Source of the DNA: a virus
Direction: 5' to 3' (one strand)
DNA: 40,292 nucleotides
Virus record (IMG/VR): IMGVR_UViG_3300028920_000146
Location: 1 to 40,292 of that record
Shown here: positions 29,350 to 37,682 of the stretch, piece by piece
Layout of the letters: each line of letters opens with the position of its first letter
Numbering within the stretch: position 1 is the first letter of the stretch
Translations under genes and position numbers: made by a program
The notes under the pieces: model-generated
Seen by the model: the letters and a program-made list of their open reading frames with translations, nothing else
Database searches by the model: none
Told to the model about the DNA's origin: nothing

Positions 29350-30234
29350 ATGATGAAAATCGAAATCATATTCAAAAACCAGCCTGAAGAGCAGGATTAC
29401 ATGGAAGCTCTGATGGAAAGCATCAAGGCTGATGGCCATTCTTGTGAGCCTTCGAACGGCACGATCTTCAGGGCTGGCGATATGAGAGATGATACTGATA
29501 TGCTTATAGCTTGGTCGCTCAATGGTCCAGGCAAGTATTGCAAAGAGGCTTGTAGGTGGCAGCGCAAGCCCCTCTTCGTTATCGAGCTTGGATATTTTGA
29601 TCCATACCAGAGACGGAGAGATTACAAGAGTATATCATTACTGCCCAACGGAGAAGGCATCCACAATAATAGCTGTGGATTTGTTGAACAGATGGAGATG
29701 ACTGCGGAGCGCTTAAAAGATGTCTTTGGAGTCAAGGTCCATATGCGGAAAGCAAAGCCCATTAAGGGCAAGGTGGTTATCCTTGGGCAAGTTCCAGGTG
29801 ATACTCAGCTTGATGGGCTTGATATAGAAAAATGGTGCGATGAACGTAAGGAGCAACTGGAGTCACTAGGCATGGACGTTACCTATCGACCTCATCCTCA
29901 GACCCTCAATGAAAGGCCTGCAGATTGGAAGCCTTTAAGCGAGGAGATCGAGGATGCTGAGTTGGTGGTTGGCTGGAACTCAACCTCGCTTGTGGAGTGC
30001 ATTATTAAGGGTATTCCTTTCTACTGCGGGGATAAGAATAGTCAATATCGGTCTATGAGTTGTGCTCTGGATAATCCGGTCGCGAGACTGGTGAAGGTAA
30101 GAAAACAATTCCTAGCCAATCTGGCATGGTGTAATTATTCCACGGAAGAGATCCGTAAGGGTATGATGTGGGAGCATATGCTAAGGTTGCTCAACTTACA
30201 ACAGGAGAAAGAAAATGGCAAGAGGTCTGCCTAG
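29350..30234 (+). CDS. Glycosyltransferase-like protein (GT-B / capsule-synthesis type)
   Basis: A 294-residue protein. The C-terminal half has VVILGQVPGDTQLDG (about 142-156), TYRPHPQTLNERPADW (about 178-193), then ELVVGWNSTSLVECIIKGIPFYCG, which follow the pattern of sugar-nucleotide transferases of the capsule (KpsS/KpsC-like) type: 'RPHP...' and 'N.S....eai..g.Pv'. The N-terminal half is a Rossmann-like domain (LIAWSLNGPGKYCKEACRWQ). The acceptor is unknown. There is no normal ribosome binding site, since a terminator fills the upstream space. Its place among capsid genes suggests it may modify the virion or the host surface. Confidence 0.55.
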   Translation: MMKIEIIFKNQPEEQDYMEALMESIKADGHSCEPSNGTIFRAGDMRDDTDMLIAWSLNGPGKYCKEACRWQRKPLFVIELGYFDPYQRRRDYKSISLLPNGEGIHNNSCGFVEQMEMTAERLKDVFGVKVHMRKAKPIKGKVVILGQVPGDTQLDGLDIEKWCDERKEQLESLGMDVTYRPHPQTLNERPADWKPLSEEIEDAELVVGWNSTSLVECIIKGIPFYCGDKNSQYRSMSCALDNPVARLVKVRKQFLANLAWCNYSTEEIRKGMMWEHMLRLLNLQQEKENGKRSA

Positions 30235-30535
30235 AGATGTTAATGGTAAACTTTCGCAAGTGTCGGCAACGCAGCTTACCAAGTGTAAGTCGCTTACTGT
30301 CGGCACGGCCGCAGTGGAAATTACCTTTGGCGCCGATTCTGAAAGATTATTCGTAACCTTTCAGCATTTAAACGCCTCAGGTGACATCTACATAGGCGGG
30401 TCTGACGTGACCAGCGCGAAAGGTATCAAACTAGCCCCGAACGTAATCAACTCCATTACTCTTACTAAAGGCGCGACTCTGTACGCAATCGCCACGGTTG
30501 CTGGCCAGGATCTGCGCGTGATGGAGAATATCTAA
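30215..30535 (+). CDS. Small head-decoration-like protein
   Basis: A 106-residue protein behind AGGAG, overlapping the glycosyltransferase-like gene by 20 nt. It is beta-rich: CKSLTVGTAAVEITFGADS, RLFVTFQHLNASGDIYIG, GIKLAPNVINSITLT, typical of small phage beta-sandwich proteins described near capsid genes and often annotated as decoration or head-to-tail accessory proteins. It ends TAATG into the fibre-like gene. Confidence 0.6.
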   Translation: MARGLPRDVNGKLSQVSATQLTKCKSLTVGTAAVEITFGADSERLFVTFQHLNASGDIYIGGSDVTSAKGIKLAPNVINSITLTKGATLYAIATVAGQDLRVMENI

Positions 30536-33500
30536 TGGCGTTCTCACAGATAGGAGCCGGGGAAGCTGCAGTCCTCGGTATCAAATATAAAGGCACTTAT
30601 GTTGTCCGCGCAGCAAGCAATATCACCCTTTCAGGTGAGCAGACAGTAGACGGGGAGGCTCTTGTTGATGGGGATCTCTGCGCTGTTACTGATCAGACCA
30701 ATGGTGTTGAGAATGGGCTTTATATCGTCCGTACAGGTGCCTGGGATCGTACAGCCAATCTGGCTGTTGGTTCTTCTGCTGCTGGTTCGATTTTTCAGAT
30801 TGAAAAGGGAACATATGCGGAGAAAGGTTATCTGGTAACAAATGATACTGGCAATGATATCGTCGGCACAGATGCGCTGACGTTTGATTCTTGGGGTGCT
30901 GCTGTCGGTTCTCCTGTATCGCTTATCAGTAATGCTGTTGATGAGACACCTTTGACGATCAAAGCTTTCACTGGTCAGACGGCTAACCTCCTCGACATTC
31001 TCGATGATGGCGGGTCAAACCTATGTGCGGTTACAGCCCTCGGCAATATCGATAGCGACATGTCATTGACGGCTGCTACAGGTGATGAGGTTGGTGTTGA
31101 TATTGCGTTGACAGTCAACAAGCTGACCAGTGGTAACTATACCGGCATCAATCTCAACGTAACTGAGACGAGCGCACCGGGATCATCTAATTATCTGATG
31201 GATCTACAGGTAGGCAGCAGCACTAAGTTTAGTGTTGATAATGCTGGTGCGGTAGCGGTTACTGCTGCTGCCGAAACGGCGCTGACGGCTTCGACGGAAA
31301 AGACAACGGTCAGTTTTGACCTAAGCCACACGCAACAATGGGCTACTGGTGCATTGGTCACTCAACGTGAGATGAGAATACAAGCTCCGACTTATGCCTT
31401 TGTAGGTGCCAGCACGATCACGACAGCCTCCACGGTATCAATCTCCGGTGCTCCGATAGCAGGAACGAATGCCACAATCACGAATAGCTATGCATTACAG
31501 GTTGAGAGTGGAATAACGAAGTTTCCTGGCACTTCATTAGTAAATGCTGCTGGCGATTTCACCAATCCAGGAGGCCAAACAAGCGCAGAGGTATTTGGTG
31601 CTGGTGCGTCTGTTACTGCTGCTAACGCAAACGCCTTTGGTAACTCGGCAATCGCTGGCCAATGGGGCAACGCTTTCGGCTATAACGCCCATGCGACAGG
31701 AAACGGTGCAGTTTCAATAGGCTACGGCAACGCTACTGGTTCGTCCGGTGCTTATGCAATCGGGATCGGCCATCTGACTACGGCTAACGGTGACTATAGC
31801 ATTATTTTGGGTGAGCAGGGAATTGCTGGCGGAAATAATCATGTTTTTGTTGTCGGCAGGCAGGCAAATGCAACCGCAGCAAACCAGATAGTTTTTGGTG
31901 ACGTACAAGGTCCATTTACGGCTATGTATATCGGTGAAGGCGTTACGTCTACTACGCCACAAGCGATCCTGATAAGCGCAACAGGTGGCTCAGGCGCTGG
32001 CGTTGCTGGCTCGACTATGACAATCGCAGGCGGTGCCGCTGGCTCAGGTGATGCAGATGGCGGTGGCATTACGCTATCCCCTGCTGCTGCTTCTGGCGCC
32101 GGGACCAAAGGTGTCCTGACGCTTGATTATGCAGCTTTCCCGGCTGCTGATGCTGCTGGCTTTCTTAAGTCTGATGGTGCTGGCAATTTGTCTTGGGATA
32201 GTTCTTCTGTTGACATCGGGGATGCGATCAGTGGAAGTTCTGCAAATCGCATATTGTATATGAACGGAAGTAATGTTCTGGCCAATTCATCGGCTTTCAC
32301 TTTTGATGGAACCGATGTTGTTCTTACTGGTGCCAGTAGAAACTTCAGTGCTCCAGGTGCGCAAACCGATTCAGAGAAGTTCGGCGTGGGTGCAGTTACT
32401 GGTGGGGCTAAAGCAACTGCTTTCGGTAAAAACACATCGGCGTATAAAGACAGCGCAGCTTTTGGGTATGGTGCAGGTGGATCGTCTAACAACATAACAG
32501 CCATTGGCGTATTGGCAACCTGTTCAGGCGCTGGCGGCGGTATTGCTCTTGGCTATAGTGCCTCAGCAGGAAACAAGGCGTTGGCTCTCGGCTATGATAT
32601 ATCTGCGGGAACCGATTCTATGAAAATGGCTTGGGGTTCGGCAACATGGGTTAATGGCGACAGTGCGGGGAAGGTTACTTTTGGAGGAGCGGTTACTGCA
32701 ACAGGTGCTTTTATAGCAAGCTCAACAGTTCAGTTTGCAGACGTAGCGTACACCTTCCCGAATGATGCCGCTGGTTACCTCAAGTCTGACGGTGCTGGAA
32801 CTCTATCTTGGGACAGCTCGGCTGTTGACATTGGAGACACTATAACAAGCGCGACAAATTACTCGGTGCTTCATATCAATGACTCCGGTGCGCTTGCCCA
32901 GACAGCGAATTACACGATGACTTCTGGTGTACTTAATCTGCCTGGAGCATTGACCACAACGGTCGGCGGCTTGGCGATGGATGCCAGCGGTAACACAACG
33001 CTCGGCCTTGGCCAACTTGCTGATGCTGCAACGGACGGCTTCTCTTACATGTCGACGACAACCAGCGGAGTTCCATCCGGTACACCTACAACAAAGACAG
33101 GTTATTCGGCTGTTGTTGTTGATGATACTAATCACAACCTAATGTATTATAGCGGCGGGTCATGGCGTAGTGCTGGCGATGGAATTAGCAATGTTGTCGA
33201 GGACACTTCTCCGCAGCTTGGCGGGAGTCTTGACGTTAACGGCAATGCTATCGTATCAGTTTCTGATGGCGATATCCAGATAACGCCAGATGGGTCAGGC
33301 AGAGTTATTTTGGATGTCCACAACTGGCCGACTGCTGATGCTGCCACTAACGCGCCGCTTGTCACTGATGGTGCTGCAAGTATCGTTTTCGGTGATACGC
33401 TTTTGATACGCGAGATCACAACGAACACCGGATATGATTTCCGGTTAGGCGTTGATAGCGGATACAAGGTTTTGATGGCAGTCAACTCCGTCGACATCTT

Positions 33501-33684
33501 TGAGCTTAATGGGGACAGCTTGATCCTTGATGCAAATTGCGAGATCGGCAGCGCTGATGCTTTCTATATCGGAGATCAGTCAACAGATGGAAGTTGGCGC
33601 ATAATCAGAAGCGGAAACGATATAGAGTTCGAGCGCCGTGAGTCGGCGGCTTGGGTTTCCAAGGGTTCTTTTACTGCTGCTTGA
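30535..33684 (+). CDS. Large fibre protein with duplicated YadA-head-like modules
   Basis: A 1049-residue protein. Residues 15-120 carry a common phage fibre N-domain (GTYVVRAASNITLSGEQTVD, DQTNGVENGLYIVRTGAW). Residues 341-565 and 603-772 are two related modules, each opening FTNPGGQ/FSAPGAQ, then short repeats like those of YadA/Hia head domains (AFGYNAHATGNGAVSIGYG, AIGIGHLTTANGDYSIILG), and closing with SDGAGNLSWDSSSVDIGD. Residues 860-960 include VVEDTSPQLGGSLDVNG and GDIQITPDGSGRVIL, known from aquatic phage fibres. It is probably a trimeric adhesin. Sitting after the capsid gene, it may be head-borne or a misplaced tail fibre. Confidence 0.7.
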   Translation: MAFSQIGAGEAAVLGIKYKGTYVVRAASNITLSGEQTVDGEALVDGDLCAVTDQTNGVENGLYIVRTGAWDRTANLAVGSSAAGSIFQIEKGTYAEKGYLVTNDTGNDIVGTDALTFDSWGAAVGSPVSLISNAVDETPLTIKAFTGQTANLLDILDDGGSNLCAVTALGNIDSDMSLTAATGDEVGVDIALTVNKLTSGNYTGINLNVTETSAPGSSNYLMDLQVGSSTKFSVDNAGAVAVTAAAETALTASTEKTTVSFDLSHTQQWATGALVTQREMRIQAPTYAFVGASTITTASTVSISGAPIAGTNATITNSYALQVESGITKFPGTSLVNAAGDFTNPGGQTSAEVFGAGASVTAANANAFGNSAIAGQWGNAFGYNAHATGNGAVSIGYGNATGSSGAYAIGIGHLTTANGDYSIILGEQGIAGGNNHVFVVGRQANATAANQIVFGDVQGPFTAMYIGEGVTSTTPQAILISATGGSGAGVAGSTMTIAGGAAGSGDADGGGITLSPAAASGAGTKGVLTLDYAAFPAADAAGFLKSDGAGNLSWDSSSVDIGDAISGSSANRILYMNGSNVLANSSAFTFDGTDVVLTGASRNFSAPGAQTDSEKFGVGAVTGGAKATAFGKNTSAYKDSAAFGYGAGGSSNNITAIGVLATCSGAGGGIALGYSASAGNKALALGYDISAGTDSMKMAWGSATWVNGDSAGKVTFGGAVTATGAFIASSTVQFADVAYTFPNDAAGYLKSDGAGTLSWDSSAVDIGDTITSATNYSVLHINDSGALAQTANYTMTSGVLNLPGALTTTVGGLAMDASGNTTLGLGQLADAATDGFSYMSTTTSGVPSGTPTTKTGYSAVVVDDTNHNLMYYSGGSWRSAGDGISNVVEDTSPQLGGSLDVNGNAIVSVSDGDIQITPDGSGRVILDVHNWPTADAATNAPLVTDGAASIVFGDTLLIREITTNTGYDFRLGVDSGYKVLMAVNSVDIFELNGDSLILDANCEIGSADAFYIGDQSTDGSWRIIRSGNDIEFERRESAAWVSKGSFTAA
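32142..32240 (+). repeat. Module-closing repeat, copy 1
   Basis: Codes for DAAGFLKSDGAGNLSWDSSS and VDIGD. It aligns closely with 32755..32855 and marks the end of the first YadA-like module. Confidence 0.75.
32755..32855 (+). repeat. Module-closing repeat, copy 2
   Basis: Codes for NDAAGYLKSDGAGTLSWDSS and AVDIGD, the end of the second module. The pair shows internal duplication of a unit of roughly 600 bp. Confidence 0.75.
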
Positions 33685-33696
33685 TAGGATAGCAAA

Positions 33697-35055
33697 ATGG
33701 GAATTTCAACAGATAGTTTATCAGTATCAGGTTTTGACGCATCTGCAACCGCAGCCATCCAGGCAATTATAGCACCGCTTGATGAGCTTGAGGTTGTGGA
33801 TGATGTCATTCGTCCGAAGGCTTCGATGGCGGCATACAATTTCGCAATCGGCACGGAGGCAGAAGCTTCTACAGCAACCGGAGATGATGATACAGGTGAT
33901 TTTGAAAACACCGGAGCTAACCTATCACATGATGGCACGGCCTGGAGTAATGACCTTTTAGAGGGATCGGACTTAACAAGTGCTGGTTATACCAACACTG
34001 ACTTTACTGCTGGCACTGGAAATCCAGAGGACCAAGCTGTCAATGATGTTCTTGGCACATGGATAGGGGCACACTCTGTTTATACGACAACAAACGGGGC
34101 CAGCCTTGAGATTGATCTTGGATCTGATCAAAGTTGGCAACGGGTAAAACTGTATCTTCCGTCAGGTGGATGGGAGTTGGATAACGGTCAAATTTCAATT
34201 TATTATGCTGTCGATGATGGTGGCTCTCCTGACACATACCAGTTAGCTAAGACTTTTTCTAGTCATTCATATAGTGCTGGTGGATGGAGCAATTTTACGC
34301 TTGATTCTGAAGTCACTGGCCGTTTCATGAAATTTGTGGTTGATGATGTCGGGGGCAACGGTGGAGCTGGATTGACAGAATTAGAAGTCGTTGCTTTAAC
34401 CTTGGCATCATCCTCCAACACTGTGGACGCCTCCATGTCGTTTACTGGAACTAAAAGCTTTGCTCCGGCAACTCTCGTTGTCAAAGACGAGAGCGATGTG
34501 AATATCACTGAGGCTGATAACTGCAACATTGACTATAACAAAAACGGCGCTGGGTTCATCGACGAGCTTATTGATATAACGGCTTTTCGTGAGCTGCCCG
34601 TATCTACGTTTGCAGACTGCACTAGTCTAAAACTTCGTATTCAGCCAGTTGGTGATCAGACTGTGAAGGAGGTCAAGATAACTCCGATCAATTCGGCGCT
34701 TACCCTCACGCCTAGTGGCGATGTACAGAAAAGCGTTAACGGTATCACCGCAGCTTCACTTGTTGAGTCAACCAGGACGATAACAGAATCTGACGACATC
34801 GAGATTGGTGATGACACAGTCATCGGAGACGCAACAAGCGACTCAATCGTGGCAACGCTTCCAGCCGCAGAGGACGCTGATGGGAACAAATACACTGTCC
34901 TGAAGTCTGACTCGTCTGAGAATACCGTCACTGTTGACGGTGATGGAGCTGAAACAATAAACGGATCAGCAACGCAAGTCTTGTCAAGCCAGTACGACTT
35001 CATTGTTGTGCAGTCTGACGGGACTGAGTGGTTTGTCATCGGAGGAAATATTTGA
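33697..35055 (+). CDS. Virion protein with discoidin-like carbohydrate-binding domain
   Basis: A 452-residue protein. Residues 95-235 resemble an F5/8 type C (discoidin, CBM32-like) domain: ASLEIDLGSDQSWQRVKLYL, PSGGWELDNGQISIYYAVDD, SAGGWSNFTLDSEVTGRFMK. Such domains bind sugars. The C-terminal 95 residues (IVATLPAAEDADGNKYTVLK, SSQYDFIVVQSDGTEWFVIG) form the common fibre end domain also found in the gene at 6146. The role is likely adhesion to host or environmental glycans from the head or neck. A ribosome binding site AGGATAG lies upstream. Confidence 0.65.
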   Translation: MGISTDSLSVSGFDASATAAIQAIIAPLDELEVVDDVIRPKASMAAYNFAIGTEAEASTATGDDDTGDFENTGANLSHDGTAWSNDLLEGSDLTSAGYTNTDFTAGTGNPEDQAVNDVLGTWIGAHSVYTTTNGASLEIDLGSDQSWQRVKLYLPSGGWELDNGQISIYYAVDDGGSPDTYQLAKTFSSHSYSAGGWSNFTLDSEVTGRFMKFVVDDVGGNGGAGLTELEVVALTLASSSNTVDASMSFTGTKSFAPATLVVKDESDVNITEADNCNIDYNKNGAGFIDELIDITAFRELPVSTFADCTSLKLRIQPVGDQTVKEVKITPINSALTLTPSGDVQKSVNGITAASLVESTRTITESDDIEIGDDTVIGDATSDSIVATLPAAEDADGNKYTVLKSDSSENTVTVDGDGAETINGSATQVLSSQYDFIVVQSDGTEWFVIGGNI

Positions 35056-35077
35056 CGGACAGCTATAGCCGTATAAT
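35052..35077 (+). promoter_or_regulatory. Promoter-like pair with short spacer
   Basis: TTGACG (35052-35057) and a perfect TATAAT (35072-35077) lie in the 48-nt gap before the connector genes, but only 14 nt apart, below the usual 16-18. The -35 overlaps the stop codon of the previous gene. It may be a weak promoter that boosts tail genes. Confidence 0.4.
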
Positions 35078-35103
35078 TAGACGAGTCTATTTAAGGAGCA
35101 GAC

Positions 35104-35592
35104 ATGCCTAAATACAAAAATGAGATTTTCGCTAGTAATAGCCAATTTTTACAGTCGATTGAATGGGTGACAACTCAACCGATAAGCCACGAGATAGCTT
35201 ACAAGCTACACAACTTCTATGATGCCCTCCAGGCCGGCAAGGAGCGATATCTCGCTGCAAGGAAGGTCATCATCAAGAAGTATGGCAATGAGGAAGGGAC
35301 TCAGATTCCGGCAGAGAATATCGAAGAGTTTACCAAGGAAGTCGAAGCCCTCAATGAGAAGGAGGAGTTCTATCGCTTCCGTAAAAACCCGCTCGAAGTC
35401 GATCTCCGCAAAGAGAACGCCGACCTTGAGCGATACAATCAACGGATCATGCCAACAACGAAGATTATCTCCGAGTTGAAAGGCATCGTGAATTTCACCG
35501 GAGTCCCTGAAGACAAGGAGGAAGACCTTGAAGAGATTCCGGAAGAGTTCCAGGAAAACGAGGTAACCGATGGCACAGATAACGACCCATGA
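35104..35592 (+). CDS. Hypothetical head/connector-module protein
   Basis: A 162-residue acidic protein with an AAGGAG site. The middle helix (YDALQAGKERYLAARKVIIK) and the 'NIEEFTKEVEALNEKEEFYR' segment resemble DUF1617-like phage proteins of unknown role. The C-terminal 25 residues are very acidic (EEDLEEIPEEFQENEVTDG). It overlaps the next gene by 23 nt. Confidence 0.6.
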   Translation: MPKYKNEIFASNSQFLQSIEWVTTQPISHEIAYKLHNFYDALQAGKERYLAARKVIIKKYGNEEGTQIPAENIEEFTKEVEALNEKEEFYRFRKNPLEVDLRKENADLERYNQRIMPTTKIISELKGIVNFTGVPEDKEEDLEEIPEEFQENEVTDGTDNDP

Positions 35593-36283
35593 GGGGATAA
35601 CCTTCAGGATCAAAAAGGGTGAGTCTTTCGAGTACGACTTCACCGTAAAAGATGAGGATGGTACTGCCATCGATGTCCACTCCGATTATAACGAAAGCGT
35701 CCTGCAGTATTATGAAGGATCGGCTGTAACGCTTTTCAGTGTTGCATCTATCTCTGGCACTCCTGAGCAATTGCGTCTGCGCATGACCTCGACCGATTCG
35801 GCTAGTGCTGAAACGGGTTGGTATCAAGGGACGGTCTTTATCACTGCCAAGGTTGCAACGGATAAATTTGCGGTGCTGAATTTCTCAATGGAGATGATAG
35901 CCCAGGCAACGGCTGAAATCCCAATATCTACTGATACGATTATTGAAGACCTGGAGATTGCCACAACCTTCTCCAGGTCTCGTATCAATAGGGCTATAGC
36001 TCGATCGCAAGATCGCGCACTCTACCTGATCCCTGAATCTGTTCGGTCTTGGTGTATCGAAAACTCCTGGCCAAGGAATATCTGCAGTTGGGCAACTCAG
36101 CTTGCAGAGCTTTACCTTCAGCAGAAAATCTACCGAGGCCGTGAAGATGAGTTTGAGAACGAGATCAAGGTTGTAGAAAATATGCTTGAAAATGTTGTAG
36201 TTGATATTGACCAGGATGGGAAAATCGACCCAGGTGAAGGTTTCGGTGGTCAATCTTTCAGGCTAAGAAGGTTAGGGGTCTAA
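35570..36283 (+). CDS. Head-tail connector-like protein with EF-hand-like loop
   Basis: A 237-residue protein. The N-terminal 110 residues are Ig-like beta (FRIKKGESFEYDFTVKDEDG, SGTPEQLRLRMTSTDSASAE), as in BppU or similar virion domains. Residues 130-205 are helical (SRINRAIARSQDRALYLIPE), as in head-tail connectors. Residues 212-223, DIDQDGKIDPGE, fit a canonical EF-hand calcium loop (D-x-D-x-D-G-x-I-x-x-x-E). Position before the tail genes supports a neck role. The stop is followed by a GTG start. Confidence 0.6.
   Translation: MAQITTHEGITFRIKKGESFEYDFTVKDEDGTAIDVHSDYNESVLQYYEGSAVTLFSVASISGTPEQLRLRMTSTDSASAETGWYQGTVFITAKVATDKFAVLNFSMEMIAQATAEIPISTDTIIEDLEIATTFSRSRINRAIARSQDRALYLIPESVRSWCIENSWPRNICSWATQLAELYLQQKIYRGREDEFENEIKVVENMLENVVVDIDQDGKIDPGEGFGGQSFRLRRLGV
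36203..36238 (+). other. EF-hand-like calcium loop coding segment
   Basis: Codes for DIDQDGKIDPGE near the end of the connector-like protein. All six liganding positions of the EF-hand consensus (1, 3, 5, 7, 9, 12) are compatible. Confidence 0.6.
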
Positions 36284-36284
36284 G

Positions 36285-36659
36285 GTGAGGCTCAACGATA
36301 TTATCCCGCATCTGGTAGCGGTCACCGGGATAAGCAAGGTAATCAACGATGGCAGATTTGTTCCGGTGCTTATGGAGGATCGCACCTTCAATGAGATGCC
36401 GTTCATTGAGATTGTTGAAACGAACGTAGACCGCACCGAACACAATTCCACAGACTGGATACGTTGGGGAGAATCTGTTGCGAGGCTATTCGTGAAACGT
36501 GAAATAGACGACCATCAGGCACTACTTCAGCTTATAGAGGATGCGTTCGATGGTGAGGATCAGGTCACTATGGTGATAGGCCAGCCAGAGGCTTATAATG
36601 ATTTCGTTTACAATATAGACATCGCTTTCAGGTACTACGAATCAGTTTCGAAGTCCTGA
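36285..36659 (+). CDS. Tail terminator-like / neck protein
   Basis: A 124-residue protein starting at GTG 36285, with weak ribosome binding support (TCTAAGG). The sequence (FVPVLMEDRTFNEMPFIEIV, then SVARLFVKREIDDHQALLQL, YNIDIAFRYYESV at the end) has the alpha/beta layout of small tail-terminator proteins that close the tail tube ('..ID..f.Y.E'). Recognition is by layout and position rather than a firm motif. Confidence 0.5.
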   Translation: MRLNDIIPHLVAVTGISKVINDGRFVPVLMEDRTFNEMPFIEIVETNVDRTEHNSTDWIRWGESVARLFVKREIDDHQALLQLIEDAFDGEDQVTMVIGQPEAYNDFVYNIDIAFRYYESVSKS

Positions 36660-36661
36660 TT

Positions 36662-37294
36662 ATGGGCTGGTCTAAGATACTTGAGGGGCAAAAGCGTTAC
36701 TCCTTCAAGGCCCACCTGGATTTCGGTAAGGAAGTATTCAATAAGACGTTTAGCAGCCTGGACAAATTGCAGTCAAAAGTCATCTCCCGTGTAAACGAAC
36801 AACGCCCAAAGGAAGAGTTGACTGAAGCGCAATTCCTCAAGAAAGCCTTAAACCTTGCAGATGTTGACTATCAACTCAAAAGGATAGCGAAGGCTTACTA
36901 TAAAGGCCTTTTAAAGGCCCGTGACAGCTATTATAAAGACACCAGAGCCGTCCTATTGGAAGGCTTTAACCAATCTGCTCCGTCATTTATAAGGCTCTCA
37001 GGGGGGCCGTCAGAGGCTGAGATGGGGCGTCTCACAACGTACACTTTCGGGCGTCCTATTTCTCAATCAATTAACAGGGGGGTGCTGAAGATGGGGTGGC
37101 GTTTGGACGACATCGTTGCCAATTCCATTAGGCCCATTTCTACGAATAAGCTTGATTATAAATCGCGGTTCAGGCAATCCGTAAATGGCGCTTTCAATAA
37201 TTACAAGCGATTCTATACTAACCTCATGAGGGATTTATTTGTAGAGGTTTACGTCGATCTGCAGGATGGGTTTTTCAGGAGATTAAATGGCTGA
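36662..37294 (+). CDS. Putative N-terminal half of a Mu F / SPP1 gp7-like head protein
   Basis: A 210-residue, basic, helical protein (YSFKAHLDFGKEVFNKTFSS, YYKGLLKARDSYYKDTRAVL, NYKRFYTNLMRDLFVEVYVD). No motif settles it alone. The following gene carries the C-terminal Mu-F signature, and the helical-plus-signature order is that of the minor head protein of Mu, SPP1 and relatives. I therefore propose the two are the split parts of one ancestral protein. They overlap by 8 nt. Confidence 0.4.
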   Translation: MGWSKILEGQKRYSFKAHLDFGKEVFNKTFSSLDKLQSKVISRVNEQRPKEELTEAQFLKKALNLADVDYQLKRIAKAYYKGLLKARDSYYKDTRAVLLEGFNQSAPSFIRLSGGPSEAEMGRLTTYTFGRPISQSINRGVLKMGWRLDDIVANSIRPISTNKLDYKSRFRQSVNGAFNNYKRFYTNLMRDLFVEVYVDLQDGFFRRLNG

Positions 37295-37682
37295 AGCTAT
37301 ATCCGCTGCGATTGAGGTGGAGATTGTTGAGGCTACTGCCGATGAAATAGCCAAGACGATAAAGTCTATTGACGCTACAGGTAAAGCCGTAAAGCTTGGT
37401 AAGTCCAAGAGTTATAGCCTACGAGTTATCAGGGATTGGGTTGTAGATAACGGCTTGGCATCTTCGCTAGAGGAGTATGTTGATCAGATGTTCGAAACGA
37501 AGGAGGTGGTATGGGTGAGCGTGATAGATCAAAATACAGCACCGTTCGATGCCAGCCTCAATGGTCAGGTGTTTAAATATGATGACGTTGCTAGACCATA
37601 TCCACCGCTTCATCCAAACTGTAGGTGCAGAGTGGATCCAATCCCAGACGCAAAATTCAATCGTCATGCGTGGGATATATGA
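37287..37682 (+). CDS. Mu F-like minor head protein domain (C-terminal part)
   Basis: A 131-residue protein. The end of the sequence has VWVSVIDQNTAPFDASLNGQ then PPLHPNCRCRVDPIPD, matching the phage Mu gpF / SPP1 gp7 C-terminal signature ('D..C..l.G......P..HPnCRC'). The N-terminal half is helical. The signature is normally the end of a protein of about 300 residues or more, so this is a stand-alone form. It is coupled by ATGA to the tail completion gene. Confidence 0.7.
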   Translation: MAEAISAAIEVEIVEATADEIAKTIKSIDATGKAVKLGKSKSYSLRVIRDWVVDNGLASSLEEYVDQMFETKEVVWVSVIDQNTAPFDASLNGQVFKYDDVARPYPPLHPNCRCRVDPIPDAKFNRHAWDI

